Part shown: one piece after another, positions 12,493-23,935 of the stretch
How the letters are laid out: every line of letters begins with the position of its first letter
Position numbering within the stretch: the stretch's first letter is position 1
From: Epiperipatus broadwayi
Lineage: Eukaryota > Onychophora > Udeonychophora > Euonychophora > Peripatidae
Assembly: GCA_028023455.1 (NCBI GenBank)
Contig: JAQFVV010000277.1
Coordinates: 186,001-250,000 of the forward strand
Length of the DNA stretch: 64,000 nt
Direction: 5' to 3'
Position numbers and translations under genes: made by a program
Notes under the pieces: generated by a model
Seen by the model: only the letters and a program-made list of their open reading frames with translations
The model's database searches: none
What the model was told of the DNA's origin: nothing

Positions 12493-13262
12493 TCAATTAT
12501 CAACTCCAGCTCGTACAACTGATATACATGACCACACACATGTGAAGAAAAAAAAGATCTCCAATATACGTATTTCACACTGAACCAGCACTCATCAGTT
12601 GGTCCAGACCATTATCTCCCATACACACATATATAATTAGTGCTTGGTTTATGTTAAAATAGCAAATCTTCAATACCAAAATCCTTTGTAGATGCCAATA
12701 TTACTGTGATGCTCATGTGGACCTTAAGTCATCCTGATCCCTCATGTAAAGGACTTTGTCCATTTAAATGCACAGAAGAGGGGTGAGCAGAATACAGGCT
12801 GAAATCTGTAATATTAGAATACAAGTATAATTTAATATATTTGGAAATTAGATATAATTGTAAAAGATTTGAACAGACTTTCAAGCATCCTTCAGCTCTC
12901 GAATCTATCTCACACAACCAATACACAAAATCCTATACATGAAAAGTCAGAGTAACTTAAGGTCAACATGGGCATTACAATAATATTGGCATCAACAAAG
13001 GATGTGGTCATTGAAGATTTGCTATCTTAATATAAACTGAGCACTGATTATATACATGTGTAGGAGATAATGATCTGGACCAACTGATGAGTGCTGGTTC
13101 AGCATGAAATACATATATTGGAAATCATTTATCTTTTCCATGGTTGTATGAGATAGAGTTGATTGCTGAATGGTGCTTGAAAGTCTGCACTCAAATCCTC
13201 TACAATTACATCTAATTTCCAAGTATATTCAATTATACTTGTATTTTAATATAATTGATTAG
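12493..13262. mobile_element. Large foldback element, family E
   Basis: The left part (12493-12728) is the reverse complement of 12956-13163: both carry GAACCAGCACTCATCAGTTG or its complement, the TATATTGG block and GGATG...GCCAATATT. A second inverted pair lies inside (12790-12945 against 13139-13260, sharing CTTGAAAGTCTG and AATTAGAT or their complement). A 9-bp direct repeat TGATTAGTA flanks the whole (12480-12488 and 13256-13264); this is weak support for insertion ends. Confidence 0.7.
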
Positions 13263-13572
13263 TAGTAAACTGTTTGCCATAACGGTTTACTAGTTGAACT
13301 CTGGGATGTATTTCTATTATTAGTTGTCAGACTTTTCTCGTTAGGTTTGCAGGGAATCAAATGAGAGAGAAAAGAAAGAAGAGGATTTAATAGTTTTAAT
13401 AATTAAAGAGGAAAAACATTGGAAAGTTTTTAATATATAAGTTTAAAAAAAGCCTACAATAGTACAAATATTTTTAAATAAAGAAGATAGAATTAAAAAG
13501 AAATTACATTAGAAGAAAAGAAGGTTCGAGTAGATAATCTATAATAATAGTAAATCATTGGTAAAAGCTTAC

Positions 13573-13734
13573 CCGGATCCAAAAATTATTAGAAAAGGAA
13601 GCAGGATTATCAAGTTTCTGAAAGGTGGGAGGGGCAGTCCCCATCACCTGAAGTCGCACAACCAGCATTAAAACAGTGCTAAATAATAAAATTAAATGAC
13701 GTAATATAACAGCTTTGATCCATTCTGCAACATC
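13573..13734 (-). CDS. TMTC4: TMTC4 internal exon (start of DUF1736, MGTxPPxF block)
   Basis: Exon of 162 nt (54 codons, phase 0 at both ends); acceptor TTTTTTTTACAG (AG at 13736-13735), donor CGG|GTAAGC. The peptide has a membrane helix (RHLILLFSTVLMLVVRLQV) followed by MGTAPPTFQKLDNPASF and ends FWIR. In TMTC4 the same place reads MGTGPPAFTEVDNPASFADS, the start of the DUF1736 part of the GT-C domain. This block identifies the gene as TMTC4 rather than TMTC1-3. Confidence 0.94.
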
Positions 13735-13833
13735 CTGTAAAAAAAAAAATAGACAATAATTTACAAACTCAAACTCAGTCTATTTACATATATATATATA
13801 TAATTATCAATCCTATAATAATTATTCAAAATT

Positions 13834-13895
13834 TCCTGAAGGTTTGTGATGATAGTGTTCTAGTTGTATTTTTATATTGGACTATTTTCATCATT
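13834..13895 (-). mobile_element. 3' tail of long tRNA SINE (family C)
   Basis: Matches the 3' end of 52384-52778 almost base for base (CCTGAAGGTTTGTGATGATRGTGTTC...). 5' truncated. Confidence 0.65.
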
Positions 13896-14434
13896 GTAAC
13901 GGTCAGATTCGTATGATTCGTTAACATAGTGCAGAATTTGTCCACCACACAGAACTGCAGTACCATCTAGGTAGCAAAGCCACCCGTAGTACTGAGTTCG
14001 AACATAGTATATCGGTTCCACAATACAATCTATGAAACAACGCATCTGAGGCTACATTAGTAAATATTTCTTTAGGCACGGTGGTCATGGAAATGCAAGA
14101 GATTCAAGACGTTATTTTCGAGTTAGCCAATAATAACATTAATGAAAATGGATTACAGAATTAACTCTATAATTCATTATGTATTATAAATGAAGTTTTG
14201 TTTTAAACAATAAGTTTTTCTTTATTTATTCCATTAATAATTTAGATTTTTGTCAAAATCAGAAAGAAATTAAAATAAATTACACCTTTACCCCACTTAG
14301 CGATTGTCTATTTAAATACATTTTACCCAAAAGCAAAAGTACATTCAGTATTTTGATTATAAAATGTATAAACTTAAAATATATATATAATTACTGAATC
14401 TATAATTACTGAATCTATAATACCGTATACATAT

Positions 14435-14567
14435 GTGTTGAATGTCTTGAGAAAAATTAAATTTTATTTAAATATAATGTACAGTACTTGGATTATTTAA
14501 GTAAAATTTAATTTTTCTAGACATTCAACACTTATACCATCATCACAAACTTTCAGGAAAATACTAA
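14435..14567. mobile_element. Palindromic pair of SINE family-C tails
   Basis: GTGTTGAATGTCTTGAG...TTTTATTTAAATA is mirrored by TATTTAAGTAAAATTTAA...AGACATTCAACAC (14435-14532), followed by 'ACCATCATCACAAACTTTC'. Both arms derive from the family-C body. Confidence 0.6.
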
Positions 14568-16043
14568 TATTAAATTGTGTGTGTGTGTTCCTTAAGTGGT
14601 TTCAAATCAAAAGAAAAACATTTTTAAAAAAAAAGTTTAAAAAGAAAAACAGATTGCATTTAAAATTAAGTGTTAATAAATAATCTTTCTACATGAATGG
14701 GGGGGGGGAGGCACTATTACATTACTAAAAATATACAGTAAGAAAAATAAACTTGACATATGTGTTAGGAAATTAAAACAATTAGATTTGTTTTCTTTTA
14801 AAATAAGTTGATTTTTTTTCTAAAGTTGACTGATTTACTTTATGATAAGCATTAAGCCTTTTGTTACTCTGGAGTACAGTAATGAATCTATATGTTCAAT
14901 CAAATAATTTATTAATTAAACATTGTTTGTTAATTTGAATAATTTCACATAAGTAATAAACATAAATGTACAATAATATGTACTGTAATACAAAATTTAA
15001 AAAAATGCACTTCAGTATGGATTTTTTTCATTACGATGAATATAAAAACTCTTAAATTCAAATTTAGTTTCACTTTCTCCTTCTTTTTGCTGTATTGTAC
15101 TTTTTAAACAGTGAAAATATGCATTTTTTCCCCTAGTGATATAAAAATTTTCTTTTTGGATACGATATTTAGTCATCATTGCAATGAAAAAATCAAAAAA
15201 ATCTTTGAGCTTGGAAATCAATGTGGATATTTTATGTCGACTGGAACCGACCAATTTTTTTCCCATAGACCCCCATTAGAAATACATATTTTGTATATGA
15301 TATTCTTACTTAATGATGAGTTTTGGAAAACCAATTGCCATCGCTAAGCGGGGTAAAGGTGTACTTGTAATAAAAACCCTTTTTATACACCTGGGTCTCA
15401 TTTTATGTGGTAGATAGGTTCCTCAGAAATTGCGCACAAAAGAAATCACATAAAAATAGATTTAACTTACTTTGAAAAATGGGGGATACATACTGTAATT
15501 TTCGAAAATCGCATAAAAGCAAAGCAACAACATAAAATTACTTTAAAATTTGCATAAAAAAAAGGAAATAAAATATGACTAATAAAAAATTTCTAATTTG
15601 AAAAAAATTGATAAAAGACAAACTTTTTTTACTTTTTTTTTTATTAACTACAGTATTTAGTTTTATTCAAAACAATATATTTTTATGCATAATTTGCCAT
15701 ATTTTACATTTTTCATACATGTACAGTATTTTAATCATTATCGCTATTTGAAAATATGCAAGTTCGTTTGTGAACTAATAAGACAGCAGATTCATCACAA
15801 GAGGAAATACAACTAGCACCAACTTCATTTTTTTTAATTGCTCTTACAGTACACTCGTCCAAATTAAAATGTTTTCCAATGTCTGTTGATCCTTTCCATG
15901 TCACTAACTGATCTAAAATTGAAACTTTTGTTTCCAAAGAAATTCATTTTCTTGGGTGTTTTTTCCTTTCCATTAGGGTAAACTAAAAGTTTAAAATAAA
16001 AATAAGAACTTAGATTTATGATAATAAAAAGACACCTACTCAC

Positions 16044-16242
16044 CACTGTTGGGAAAATTTAATTAAAACTAATAATTAAAAATTAAATTATTTTTGTCTT
16101 TTTTTAATTTTCAATTCCGTTTAAAAATCAAATTTCGTTGTTTCACAATTTCAGATCTCATTACATAATTTTTAAATTGTTAATTATAATTAAAAATCAG
16201 ATTTTAATTTTTAATTGTCAAATTTAATTGTGCCCACCGCTG
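16044..16242. mobile_element. hAT-type MITE (199 bp) nested in the pogo element
   Basis: Ends CACTGTTGGG and CCCACCGCTG form a 10-bp hAT-like inverted repeat; the flanks CTACTCAC (16036-16043) and TTACTCAC (16243-16250) are an 8-bp target duplication with one change. The inside is AT-rich with no coding capacity. Confidence 0.72.
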
Positions 16243-16264
16243 TTACTCACCTTTTAAAAATAAA

Positions 16265-16561
16265 CTTGCTGACACTAAATGATTAATTGATTATGTATTT
16301 TTTTTTAAAAAGCAAAAATAGAATGTGATTTAAAATGCAAAAACAACATGCATAGTAAGCACATCTATAACGTTTGAACAGATTTACATTATAATCTTGT
16401 AAAATTTATTACTTGCAGACACTAAATGATTAATTGATTACATACTCTTTTTTTTAAAAAAGCAAAAATAGAATATGATTTAAAATGCAAAAACAACAAC
16501 ATGCATAGTATAGGCATCTATAACATTTGAACAAATTTACATTATAATCTTGTAAAATTTA
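16265..16561. repeat. Tandem duplication, two units of about 147-150 bp
   Basis: 16265-16411 and 16412-16561 both read CTTGC.GACACTAAATGATT... through ATAATCTTGTAAAATTTA, differing by a few substitutions and small indels. It lies within the pogo element. Confidence 0.8.
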
Positions 16562-16663
16562 ATGTGTGTATATAAAATGGGGAAATCCTGATTTTAAGTG
16601 AATTATGAACTTCTTTATTGCATAAAATCTATTACAGTACTATTATAAAGTGCTGAAAATATT

Positions 16664-16796
16664 GAAATTATTAGATGGAAGTCGAACTCCGATAATCCGC
16701 GATTACTTTAAATATGATGTGTGAGTGCGCAAAATTTATAATATTTAAAGTAATAGCACATTATCGGAGCTTGACTTCTGATCTAATAATTTTTAT
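16664..16796. mobile_element. Palindromic MITE-like insertion
   Basis: GAAGTCGAACTCCGATAAT...GATTACTTTAAATAT is mirrored by ATATTTAAAGTAAT...ATTATCGGAGCTTGACTTC, continuing out to ATTATTAGAT / ATCTAATAAT. Could be a second, Tigger-like MITE nested in the pogo element. Confidence 0.6.
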
Positions 16797-17825
16797 CGCG
16801 TAAAAGAAAACCGCAAACATGAATCGCATTTAAAAAATTTGCAGAAAATGAGTCCCAGGTGTATTTCATTTTAAATCATGTACAATATTTCAAAAATGTC
16901 AAAAAATATTATTATTTAATCAATATATCAGTTATTCCAGAATTTATTTTAAATAATTTTACATGTAAATTTTGTCTGTATTCATACATTTTAAGCTTTA
17001 AATATATGCACAACACACAGCATGCTATTTGCCATGAGATCAATCTGTCACAACATACATGTAACAATAGTACATCCAACTTCTAGACTTATGACCTGAA
17101 ATAAAATCTGCATTGAATAAACTTTTGTCAGTAGATTAGGGGCTTTGTTTTAATAAGGAATTACTTCACTGAGCATAGCTAATAAATGAGAATCTAGCTA
17201 TTCTTATCTAAATGATAATAATGAATGGAAAACCATTCAAATAGTCAATATCTGGCAAACAATAAGTCTGGTGAATAATGCATTTTTCTCACTGTTCTTC
17301 AATGACAGATTGTTGAAAAGGGTTTTGCATTGTTCATGCATATAGTTGTTGATTATTACTACTACAATACCAACATTTGGCTTGATCACTCCTACTGAAA
17401 AGTTAGTGCCATTGTAAGTAATGACAAGTGGATGAATCTGAAAACTGTAGTTATATTTTTGTCCTGTGAAAATCATTTTAACACATACACTTATACATAC
17501 AAATTATTTAACTCCCATGCCACAAAGTGTGATTAGAGTCTATCCAGGTAACATGCAGGTAATGAGACCATAGGTATTTCAACTAGTCATCCCTTATCTA
17601 CCTAAATTGGAGAGACATTTCAAGTAAATCTTGATGGACCTTACGAGTTCTGATAAATGTAAAAATAGAAAAAACAGTATGAGGCAAGATAACTATCGCA
17701 GAGCTATGGGTCATCACCAAGGATTATCTCAACATCAATGTAAACATATCTAATGTGGTTTACATTGGTATTTCACAATGAGTTAATAGAGGGTACTTAA
17801 TTGCAATAATTTATAATAATACTGC

Positions 17826-17900
17826 CCTACATGGTGCAGTGGTAGAATGTGAGACTATGGAATGTAATAATCTTGGATCGATTCCACTTAACTTTTTATA
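17826..17900 (+). mobile_element. tRNA-like SINE fragment
   Basis: A-box-like 'CATGGTGCAGTGGTAGAATG' and B-box-like 'GGATCGATTCC'. Related to 8712-8773. Confidence 0.45.
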
Positions 17901-18249
17901 CATTTCCAAGCGATGAAATCATTTTTGAGTTGGAGGAATGACAGCCTTCCCATGTTCCACTGCCATAGTATATGAAACTAAGGTCTCCATGTAGAAATCA
18001 GATTTCTTCTTAATAAACTTCTGGTTAAGATAGTACATTAAGAAAATAATAATATAGATATACATATTATACATATGTCACGATGTTTCTATACCATTTA
18101 TACATTTCTATCATTATTTATATTTTTTAATATTTCTTAATTTTAATCCTACATTCAAGAGAAAGCACAGATGAATATTACAAAAAACAAAAAGTTATTT
18201 TTTTAAAAAATCCAATTATAAATGATGATCAGTAATTACATTGACAGAA

Positions 18250-18445
18250 CCACTAAACATCACATGATCACTATCTCATACTAGCACATAATTGTTATTA
18301 AACAAGGCAAAACTTTCTCCATACAGTAGTGCCACCCTGTGCCAATCAGAGTAATCAAAAGATGCACAAGCCTTCTGGCATCCATTGATTACTCTGATTG
18401 GCACAGGGTGGCACTACTGTATGGAGAAAGTTTTGCCTTGTTTAA
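18250..18445 (+). mobile_element. Hairpin retroposon family D, compact copy (196 bp) with 13-bp target duplication
   Basis: Flanked by the exact 13-bp direct repeat TACATTGACAGAA (18237-18249 and 18446-18458). The arms 18298-18355 and 18384-18443 are an almost perfect palindrome (AAACAAGGCAAAACTTTCTC against GAGAAAGTTTTGCCTTGTTT). The left end has an extra unpaired 48 nt (CCACTAAACATCACATGATC...) that all family members share. Confidence 0.87.
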
Positions 18446-18498
18446 TACATTGACAGAATCAATTTATTTAAAGTTTCTCTATATATATATATAAAAAA

Positions 18499-18590
18499 GG
18501 AAGTTGCCTTGACAACAGATTGAGATTGTGATTGATACTGGGATTATCTGTCTAAGTATTGGCTGATTTCAATCATATATATATATATAA
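18499..18590 (+). repeat. Dispersed repeat family H
   Basis: GGAAGTTGCCTTGACAACAG...GAGATTGT.GATTGATAC is shared with 37850-37925 and 38190-38275. Short, non-coding. Confidence 0.6.
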
Positions 18591-18763
18591 CAATTCACAT
18601 ACATAAACTTTAAAATCATGGATTTTAAAAAATATAATTAACGTATGTTTAAAGGTTACATTTTAATATTAGCAGATACACAACATGGAGTTTATCAACT
18701 TAAATTTAAAAGGAAGCATAAAATAACGTCATTATTATGAAATCTATAACACTATAACTATTT

Positions 18764-18866
18764 GGTTAGCCCAGCAGTGGTAAAATAGTCGACTCAGGAA
18801 ATAAAGTCCCATGGATTGTAGCCCAGCTTTATCATTTCCAGTGCTCAAGATTGTTATGAAATCATG
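18764..18866 (+). mobile_element. tRNA-derived SINE (family B)
   Basis: Head GTTAGCCCAGCAGTGGTAAA, then CCATGGATTGTAGCCCAGC and ATCATTTCCAGTGCTCAAG. A recognisable family-B copy. Confidence 0.55.
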
Positions 18867-19693
18867 ACCAATAAATGATTATTTATTTTGCCCTATATTG
18901 TTTGATGCAGTGGCAAAATGACAAACTCAAAACCTCAGGGCCCACCCATAATTGGGGCCCAGTACTATTATTCAATTGTTTTTTTAATTTATTATTTGGG
19001 TATACCTTTGGCTCAAAAAAAAAAAGGCACTATAAATGATCTTCTAAATGTGACCACTAACAACTGCAATAAAATTCGATATATCCCCAATAAAATAACA
19101 TATTACTCAATTTCATCATCTATATTCTATTTATTTGAAAGCCATCTATTGTAAGATGAAGCAATCACCTAGTATTATGATAATGCCCTTTCTAAATCTG
19201 CACTTTTATTGCCTTTAAAAGCTTTCCAACTCATTTAACTTGTTTTTATAATCATAGAGATATATCATTAGGTAAACAGCTATTGAATAATTATTCCAAA
19301 TTACAATAGATGGCTCTGAAGTAAGTAGAATTATTGCTCTTAATAAAGTTGTTCCAAAGAAAATCATTACTGATTCTTTGAGAGCATGACATGTAGTGTA
19401 CAAGGCCTCACATAACTTCCTTCTTTTATTTCCAAGGAATGCATTACTCACTCTGTATATTCTACAAATTTAAAATCACTATGCAAACTTTTTTGATATA
19501 ATCATATATAACTCTAGAAGTACAGATTTTACATGTTCAAACAAGAAAAATTCTGGTCAGAGCACTACAGAAATCACTATTAAATCCAAAAACTTGTAAC
19601 AATGTTAGTCATGGATAATCTAATGCAGAAAAACCGGATGGTACTTTCCAAAGTATGTAAAACAATTAAAAAGAGATATTGCATGATCTAAAA

Positions 19694-20168
19694 CAGGGGT
19701 GGGCAATTGTTTTGGCTCGAGGACCACAGAGGTTGGTGGAGGGCCACATTGGCGGCCACTTTGTGGAAGCAAAGGTTACCAAAGGGCCACACCTTTTTTC
19801 ATGACACAATAAACACACTGCTTTATTCTCTGTATTACCAAAGAAATATTTGTTTGACCATTCTTCATTAAACACATGACATTTATCACTGATTTTACAT
19901 TTTTCGGAAGGTTCATGGTTTCACTAAAGTTGGAAATGTATATATTTGCTAATGTAAAGACAAAATTGAAATTAACCAGATCAACTGGAAAAGCATTGCA
20001 CATGTGTATTGACATGGCCATTCTACTGGAAAATACGAGGCGAATCTTCGGTTGCACATGGAAAGGAAATCTCAGTTCAATGCAGATTTTTCCGATTGTC
20101 TTGGTGGACCACATAAAAACTCTTAGCAGGTTGCATGTGGCCCTCGGGCCATTATTTGCCCACCCCTG
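19694..20168 (-). mobile_element. hAT transposon derivative (475 bp) with perfect 8-bp target duplication
   Basis: Terminal inverted repeats CAGGGGTGGGCAA (19694-19706) and TTGCCCACCCCTG (20156-20168) are perfect 13-mers, flanked on both sides by ATCTAAAA (19686-19693, 20169-20176). The subterminal GGCCCTCGGGCCA / TGGCTCGAGGACCAC is also hAT-like. On the minus strand two overlapping frames (about 20010-19666) retain an N-terminal transposase piece (EEWSNKYFFGNTENKAVCLL, Cys-x2-Cys-like, as in the ZBED/GTF2IRD2-related group), broken by a frameshift. The catalytic region is missing, so it can only move in trans. The clean duplication suggests a fairly recent insertion. Confidence 0.92.
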
Positions 20169-20561
20169 ATCTAAAAGATTTGTCTATGAATTGCATTAAA
20201 CAAACTTCCAAAACTAAAAGGGTTATGAGTAGCAGGTTATTATACAACTGCCAAAGCAGTGCAATATTGTATTGTTTTGGCAATCGTATTTACTCTATTA
20301 AGCATTTTAGTGAGACTCTTGGGTTAATTTGTTTTGTTTAATTCTAGAATCTTAAGCTTCTTTTGAGTTGAGAAGTAGATAACAGTCATAAACCAGGCAT
20401 CTTATGAAACGGAAGTTTCAATGTTCAGTTTAACTTTATTCTTATATTCTGACTTACTTGGTCTATTACTTTTATCTATTTGGGGAAAGATAGTAGTATG
20501 AAGCATTCCATTTCTATTAAATCACATATCAATAAAACAGTAAAAAGCAAAGTCGACTTAC

Positions 20562-20696
20562 CTTGTTCTTAGATTTAATGTCGGAGACAGGGTAAGAATT
20601 ATTATTGCAAAAGGTATTCTGTTTCAGATAATTTTTCAAGATAATTAAAGGAGAGATTCTACAAATCACAAATATGTCGTAGATACTGCAGAGACC
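20562..20696 (-). CDS. TMTC4: TMTC4 internal exon (YDIFVI block)
   Basis: Exon of 135 nt (45 codons, phase 0 at both ends); acceptor TTTTCAG (AG at 20698-20697), donor AAG|GTAAGT. It begins GLCSIYDIFVICRI, which continues ITVI of the preceding exon. In TMTC4 the equivalent is CKEQGITVLG..A.FDILVI. The second half is hydrophilic and rich in Asn, Ser and Lys (NTFCNNNSYPVSDIKSKNK), the position of a variable loop in the family. It is separated from the preceding exon by only 194 nt. Confidence 0.9.
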
Positions 20697-20890
20697 CTGA
20701 AAACAAATTATACAATCAATACAAAGTGTCTATGTGTGTGCGAATCATTTAAAAATTCAATAAAAGAAAAAATGAACAACATGGACCATTTATAAAGTAA
20801 ACTTTATAGCAACATATAGGTAAATTAGAAAATTTGACAAAAAATAACGTAGATTGGTGACTAAAGTTCAAACAAACAGCTACATCTTAC
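20697..20890 (-). other. TMTC4: TMTC4 short intron, 194 nt
   Basis: Phase-0 intron with GTAAGA donor and TTTTCAG acceptor. It is the only short intron seen in this gene and carries no repeat. Confidence 0.88.
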
Positions 20891-20997
20891 AATGACAGTT
20901 ATCCCTTGCTCTTTACATAACATCGATACAGCACAAAAGCATAAACAAATGAGTAACAATCCCGGTGAGAAAGAACTTGGACGGAAACTAACGCCAT
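20891..20997 (-). CDS. TMTC4: TMTC4 internal exon (CKEQGIT block)
   Basis: Exon of 107 nt: acceptor TTTCTAG (AG at 20999-20998), donor GTAAGA (20890-20885). The first two bases complete the codon split by the preceding exon (A + AT = Asn); 35 codons follow and the exon ends in phase 0. The peptide contains a hydrophobic helix (GLLLICLCFCAVSML) and then CKEQGITVI. 'CKEQGIT' is among the best conserved TMTC blocks. It is too short to be seen as a long open frame and was found by searching for the missing block between the VGRAD exon and the YDIF exon. Confidence 0.92.
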
Positions 20998-22089
20998 CTA
21001 GAAATTAAAGAAACAAATTACTAAATTCAAAACTGGAAAAAAGAGTAATAGGGCTAATATATAGTTAAATTATTTTCAGAATAAAATGATAAATAATTAC
21101 ATATCATAATTAAGATTTATAAAGTATCTCTAATTATTAAGACATTAGAATAAAAACGCGTTTAGTAGCGGTAAATAATGACGAATTACTTAGCGATGAT
21201 CAAATATTACCATTTAGTAGTAATACTCTGTTTGCCTAACGATCTTTATTTGCTCTCAAGATGATGGTTACTTTTTTAAGCAAATAGTGATTAGTATAAA
21301 CCGTCTTCATTAGAAAACATAAGAGGCAGTATAAAAAGATAATATGTACTTTTATTAAAAAGCCTTAAAATATACGTAGTACAAAATTTAAAAGCTAAGC
21401 ACTTTATTCATTATTGTTTATGTGTGTAGGCACATTTGGGTATCTGGACAAACACACATATACATAAAAGTCGCATAATCGTTGGGGGGGGGGGGATAAT
21501 ATTGCAATATTTTAAATATACCTATATCCCCTTTCTATACCTTTAGCAGGGATTATACTGGGTAATTACGGCAAGGTTAAAGTCCACACAGCTTCCAGGT
21601 GCATGTTGATACCAAAACAAGACTATTTAATTAGCTCGCAGGTATTTATAGTCCACATACAGTCCTTGGAGAAAACCTTTATTTTCCATTATTGGCCCGT
21701 TTCTGTATGCTTTCTTATTGGTCATCAATAATTGCTTGCTTAATCCATTTCTATTAATCTGGTTTAATTGCCTTCCTTAACCCTTACTGTTTTGAACGTG
21801 CACACACGCACACACAACAATTATATATGTGATTTGATGTAAACTGGCTTCTTAAACGAAGTCAGAAATTTCTATGCATAGGTTACAGGACTTTTTTCTT
21901 TACCCTATAGACGAATTAAACATTCATTTCTGCAAACTTCTTACATAATTTAATAAGTTCGTGTATTTCTTATTTTTAAATACACAATTATTTATCTAAC
22001 TCTGGTTCATTTCGTGTATCCTTCAATCCCATTTTAATAAAAGCTACTTTTAGAGTTGCACTATCCTGACCCAATATTCTTCAATTTCA

Positions 22090-22420
22090 TTAAGAAGATA
22101 TAAACAATAAAAGAATGAGAAATTCGCTATCTCTTTCATTCGGTTTTACCTGCAAATTGCTCTCACTTGTCATACAATTTAACCTGATTCTCTTTCAATA
22201 TCCTTCACTCTAAAAATAAATGTTCAATACCCTATCTCTCATCTCCACATAAATTACATCTACAAACCGAATCTTTATTTCATTTTTGATTTTTTCCCTA
22301 ATATCTAAAGCTTCTATCTTAGCGCCATAAGCATAAACTTCTATTTGTGTTATATATTCTTTCATATTTTACACAATTGTTATTCTTATAATCTTCAAAG
22401 TATTTTTTTTTTAATTGAGA
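22090..22420 (-). mobile_element. LINE C-terminal remnant (zinc-knuckle region)
   Basis: On the minus strand the frame gives DSVCRCNLCGDER, then GIEHLFLE, the C-x2-C...H...C arrangement at the end of many LINE polymerase proteins, preceded by a helical stretch (YGAKIEALDIREKIKNEI). Frameshifts and stops show it is dead. Confidence 0.5.
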
Positions 22421-22477
22421 TTCATTTTCCACAACTTTAATTCTTTTTCACTAACCAACTTATCTATCTTCTTTTCC

Positions 22478-23125
22478 CACCATGTTCAATGGATTTCCCA
22501 AAAGAAGAAAATAAAGATTAATAATAATGAGCTAGAAGTTATGGATTACAAATATCTTGGTCAGGTTACTACTGCAGATGGAAATATAATGGATAAAATT
22601 AATCATAGATTTAAACTTGGAGTGCTTTTGGTAAAAATAACTTGATACTAAAAGGAAATATACCAATGTGTTTGAAAAAAAAGGTTTTTAATAAATGTGT
22701 TTTACCAGTTCTTACTTATAGATCTGAAACTTGGACACATAACAGAAAAGGAATGCAGAAACTACAGATCACTCAATGAAGTATGAAGAGATGTATATTA
22801 AGAGTATTAAGAAGAGATAGAAAATTTCCGGATAAGAGAATAAATATGTATTAGTGTCACCATTGAAAGAATTAAGGGATTGAAGTGAAATTGGGCTGGA
22901 CATATTGTTAGAAGGGATGATAATAGATGGACAATTGAAAACTTAAACTTAATTCCAAGAGATTGAAAAAGACCTAGAAAAAGATGACACATGAAATGGA
23001 TAGATAAAATAAGAAGTATGCTGGGATAATGTGGAGAAGAAAGGCTACAGATTGGAGAAGATGGGTTGGACATGGAGAGATCTTCATATTGCAATGGATT
23101 GATAATGAATGAAAATGATGATAAT
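22478..23125 (+). mobile_element. RTE-like LINE, 3' part
   Basis: Plus-strand frames encode the end of an endonuclease/reverse-transcriptase polyprotein: MDYKYLGQVTTADGNIMDKI, then LPVLTYRSETWTHNRK, WNWAGHIVRRDDNRWT and RPRKRWHMKWIDKI, spread over shifted frames. It ends in the typical ATGAATGAAAATGATGATAAT tail. Multiple stops. Confidence 0.8.
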
Positions 23126-23317
23126 GACAAACACATTCTGTACATATTTATCCCATTTCTTAAATAAATATATGAAAATAAATTGCCAACTATTTACTTT
23201 AAATTTTATAAAATTATTTTTACTCAAAGTATTTTCCAACCTTCTACAAAATATTAGTAAACACTATTTTTATTCACACATTGAAACCTTCTAAAATTTT
23301 TTAATAAAAATTATGTC

Positions 23318-23935
23318 TGCCTTCATCATCATCATCATCATCAACCATTATCAATCCACTGCTGGATGAAGGTCTCTCCAAGTTCAATCTATCTTCTCTG
23401 ATCTCTAGCTTCTCTTCTCTGCATCACTACTGCACACTTCCTTATTTCATCGATCTATCTCACATGTAGTCTTTTTATGGGTCTTTTACAATCTCTTGAA
23501 ATCCAATTTAAGATTTCAATTGTCCATCTATTATCTCTTCTAGCAATATGTCTAGCCCAACTCCACTTCAGTCTTTAAATTTTTTCAATGTGGTCAGTAA
23601 CAACTGTTTGTTCTCTTACCCATATATTGTATTTTCGATCTCTTCTTGTTACTACCAACATGCACCTCTCCATAGGCTTCTTTGAGTGGTCTGAAGTCTC
23701 TGTGTTGCTCTTCTATTAAGTGTCCAAGTCTCAGATCCATAAGTAAGAACTGGTAAAATACATTTATTATAAAAACCTTCCTTTTTAAACATATAAGTAT
23801 ATTTATTTTTAATATTGTTATTTCTACCAAAAGCCCTCCGACCAAATTTAATTCTATGATTATTTTCATCCATTATGTTTCCATCTGTAGTAATAATCTG
23901 ACCTTTCACTCTATCTACATCTTATATTTTATTTA
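23318..23935 (-). mobile_element. RTE-like LINE, 3' part
   Basis: Same family as 22478-23125, opposite strand: (ATC)n tail at 23323-23342, then the 'WIDNG' end, and LPVLTYGSETWTLNRRATQR and GQIITTDGNIMDE blocks. Two frames cover 23594-23909. Inactive. Confidence 0.82.

Larger units (their letters stand above)
4422..13572 (-). other. TMTC4: TMTC4 intron, 9.15 kb
   Basis: Intron between phase-0 boundaries. Recognisable content: SINE/foldback repeat at 7198-7345, SINE remnants at 8025-8112, 8712-8772 and 11341-11455, hairpin retroposon 8774-9116, LINE C-terminus 10655-11040 and the foldback 12493-13262. Stretches 4430-7190, 7350-8020, 9130-10650 and 11460-12480 are AT-rich with no supportable feature; near 12000-12190 there is only weak self-complementarity. 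Confidence 0.8.
15388..16861 (-). mobile_element. pogo/Tigger-type DNA transposon remnant (1474 bp)
   Basis: Terminal inverted repeats CACCTGGGTCTCATTTT (15388-15404) and its near-complement at 16845-16861 (2 mismatches in about 20), each bordered by TA (15386-15387, 16862-16863), the Tc1/mariner target duplication. On the minus strand, 15937 to about 15800 encodes a helix-turn-helix start (VSILDQLVTWKGSTDIGKHF followed by TVRAIKKNE), as in pogo/CENP-B-type transposases; the catalytic domain is gone. It contains nested insertions at 16044-16242 and 16664-16796 and a tandem duplication at 16265-16561. Confidence 0.8.
13735..20561 (-). other. TMTC4: TMTC4 intron, 6.8 kb
   Basis: Phase-0 intron. 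Contains SINE tail pieces (13834-13895, 14435-14567), a pogo/Tigger element with nested insertions (15388-16861), SINE-like remnants (17826-17900, 18764-18866), hairpin retroposon 18250-18445, a short dispersed repeat (18499-18590) and a hAT element (19694-20168). The stretches 14580-15380 and 16870-17820 show nothing I can name. Confidence 0.8.

Noticed and set aside
15111-15347. 78-codon plus-strand frame and its overlapping minus-strand frame
   Set aside because: No family match on either strand; the pogo element starts only at 15388.
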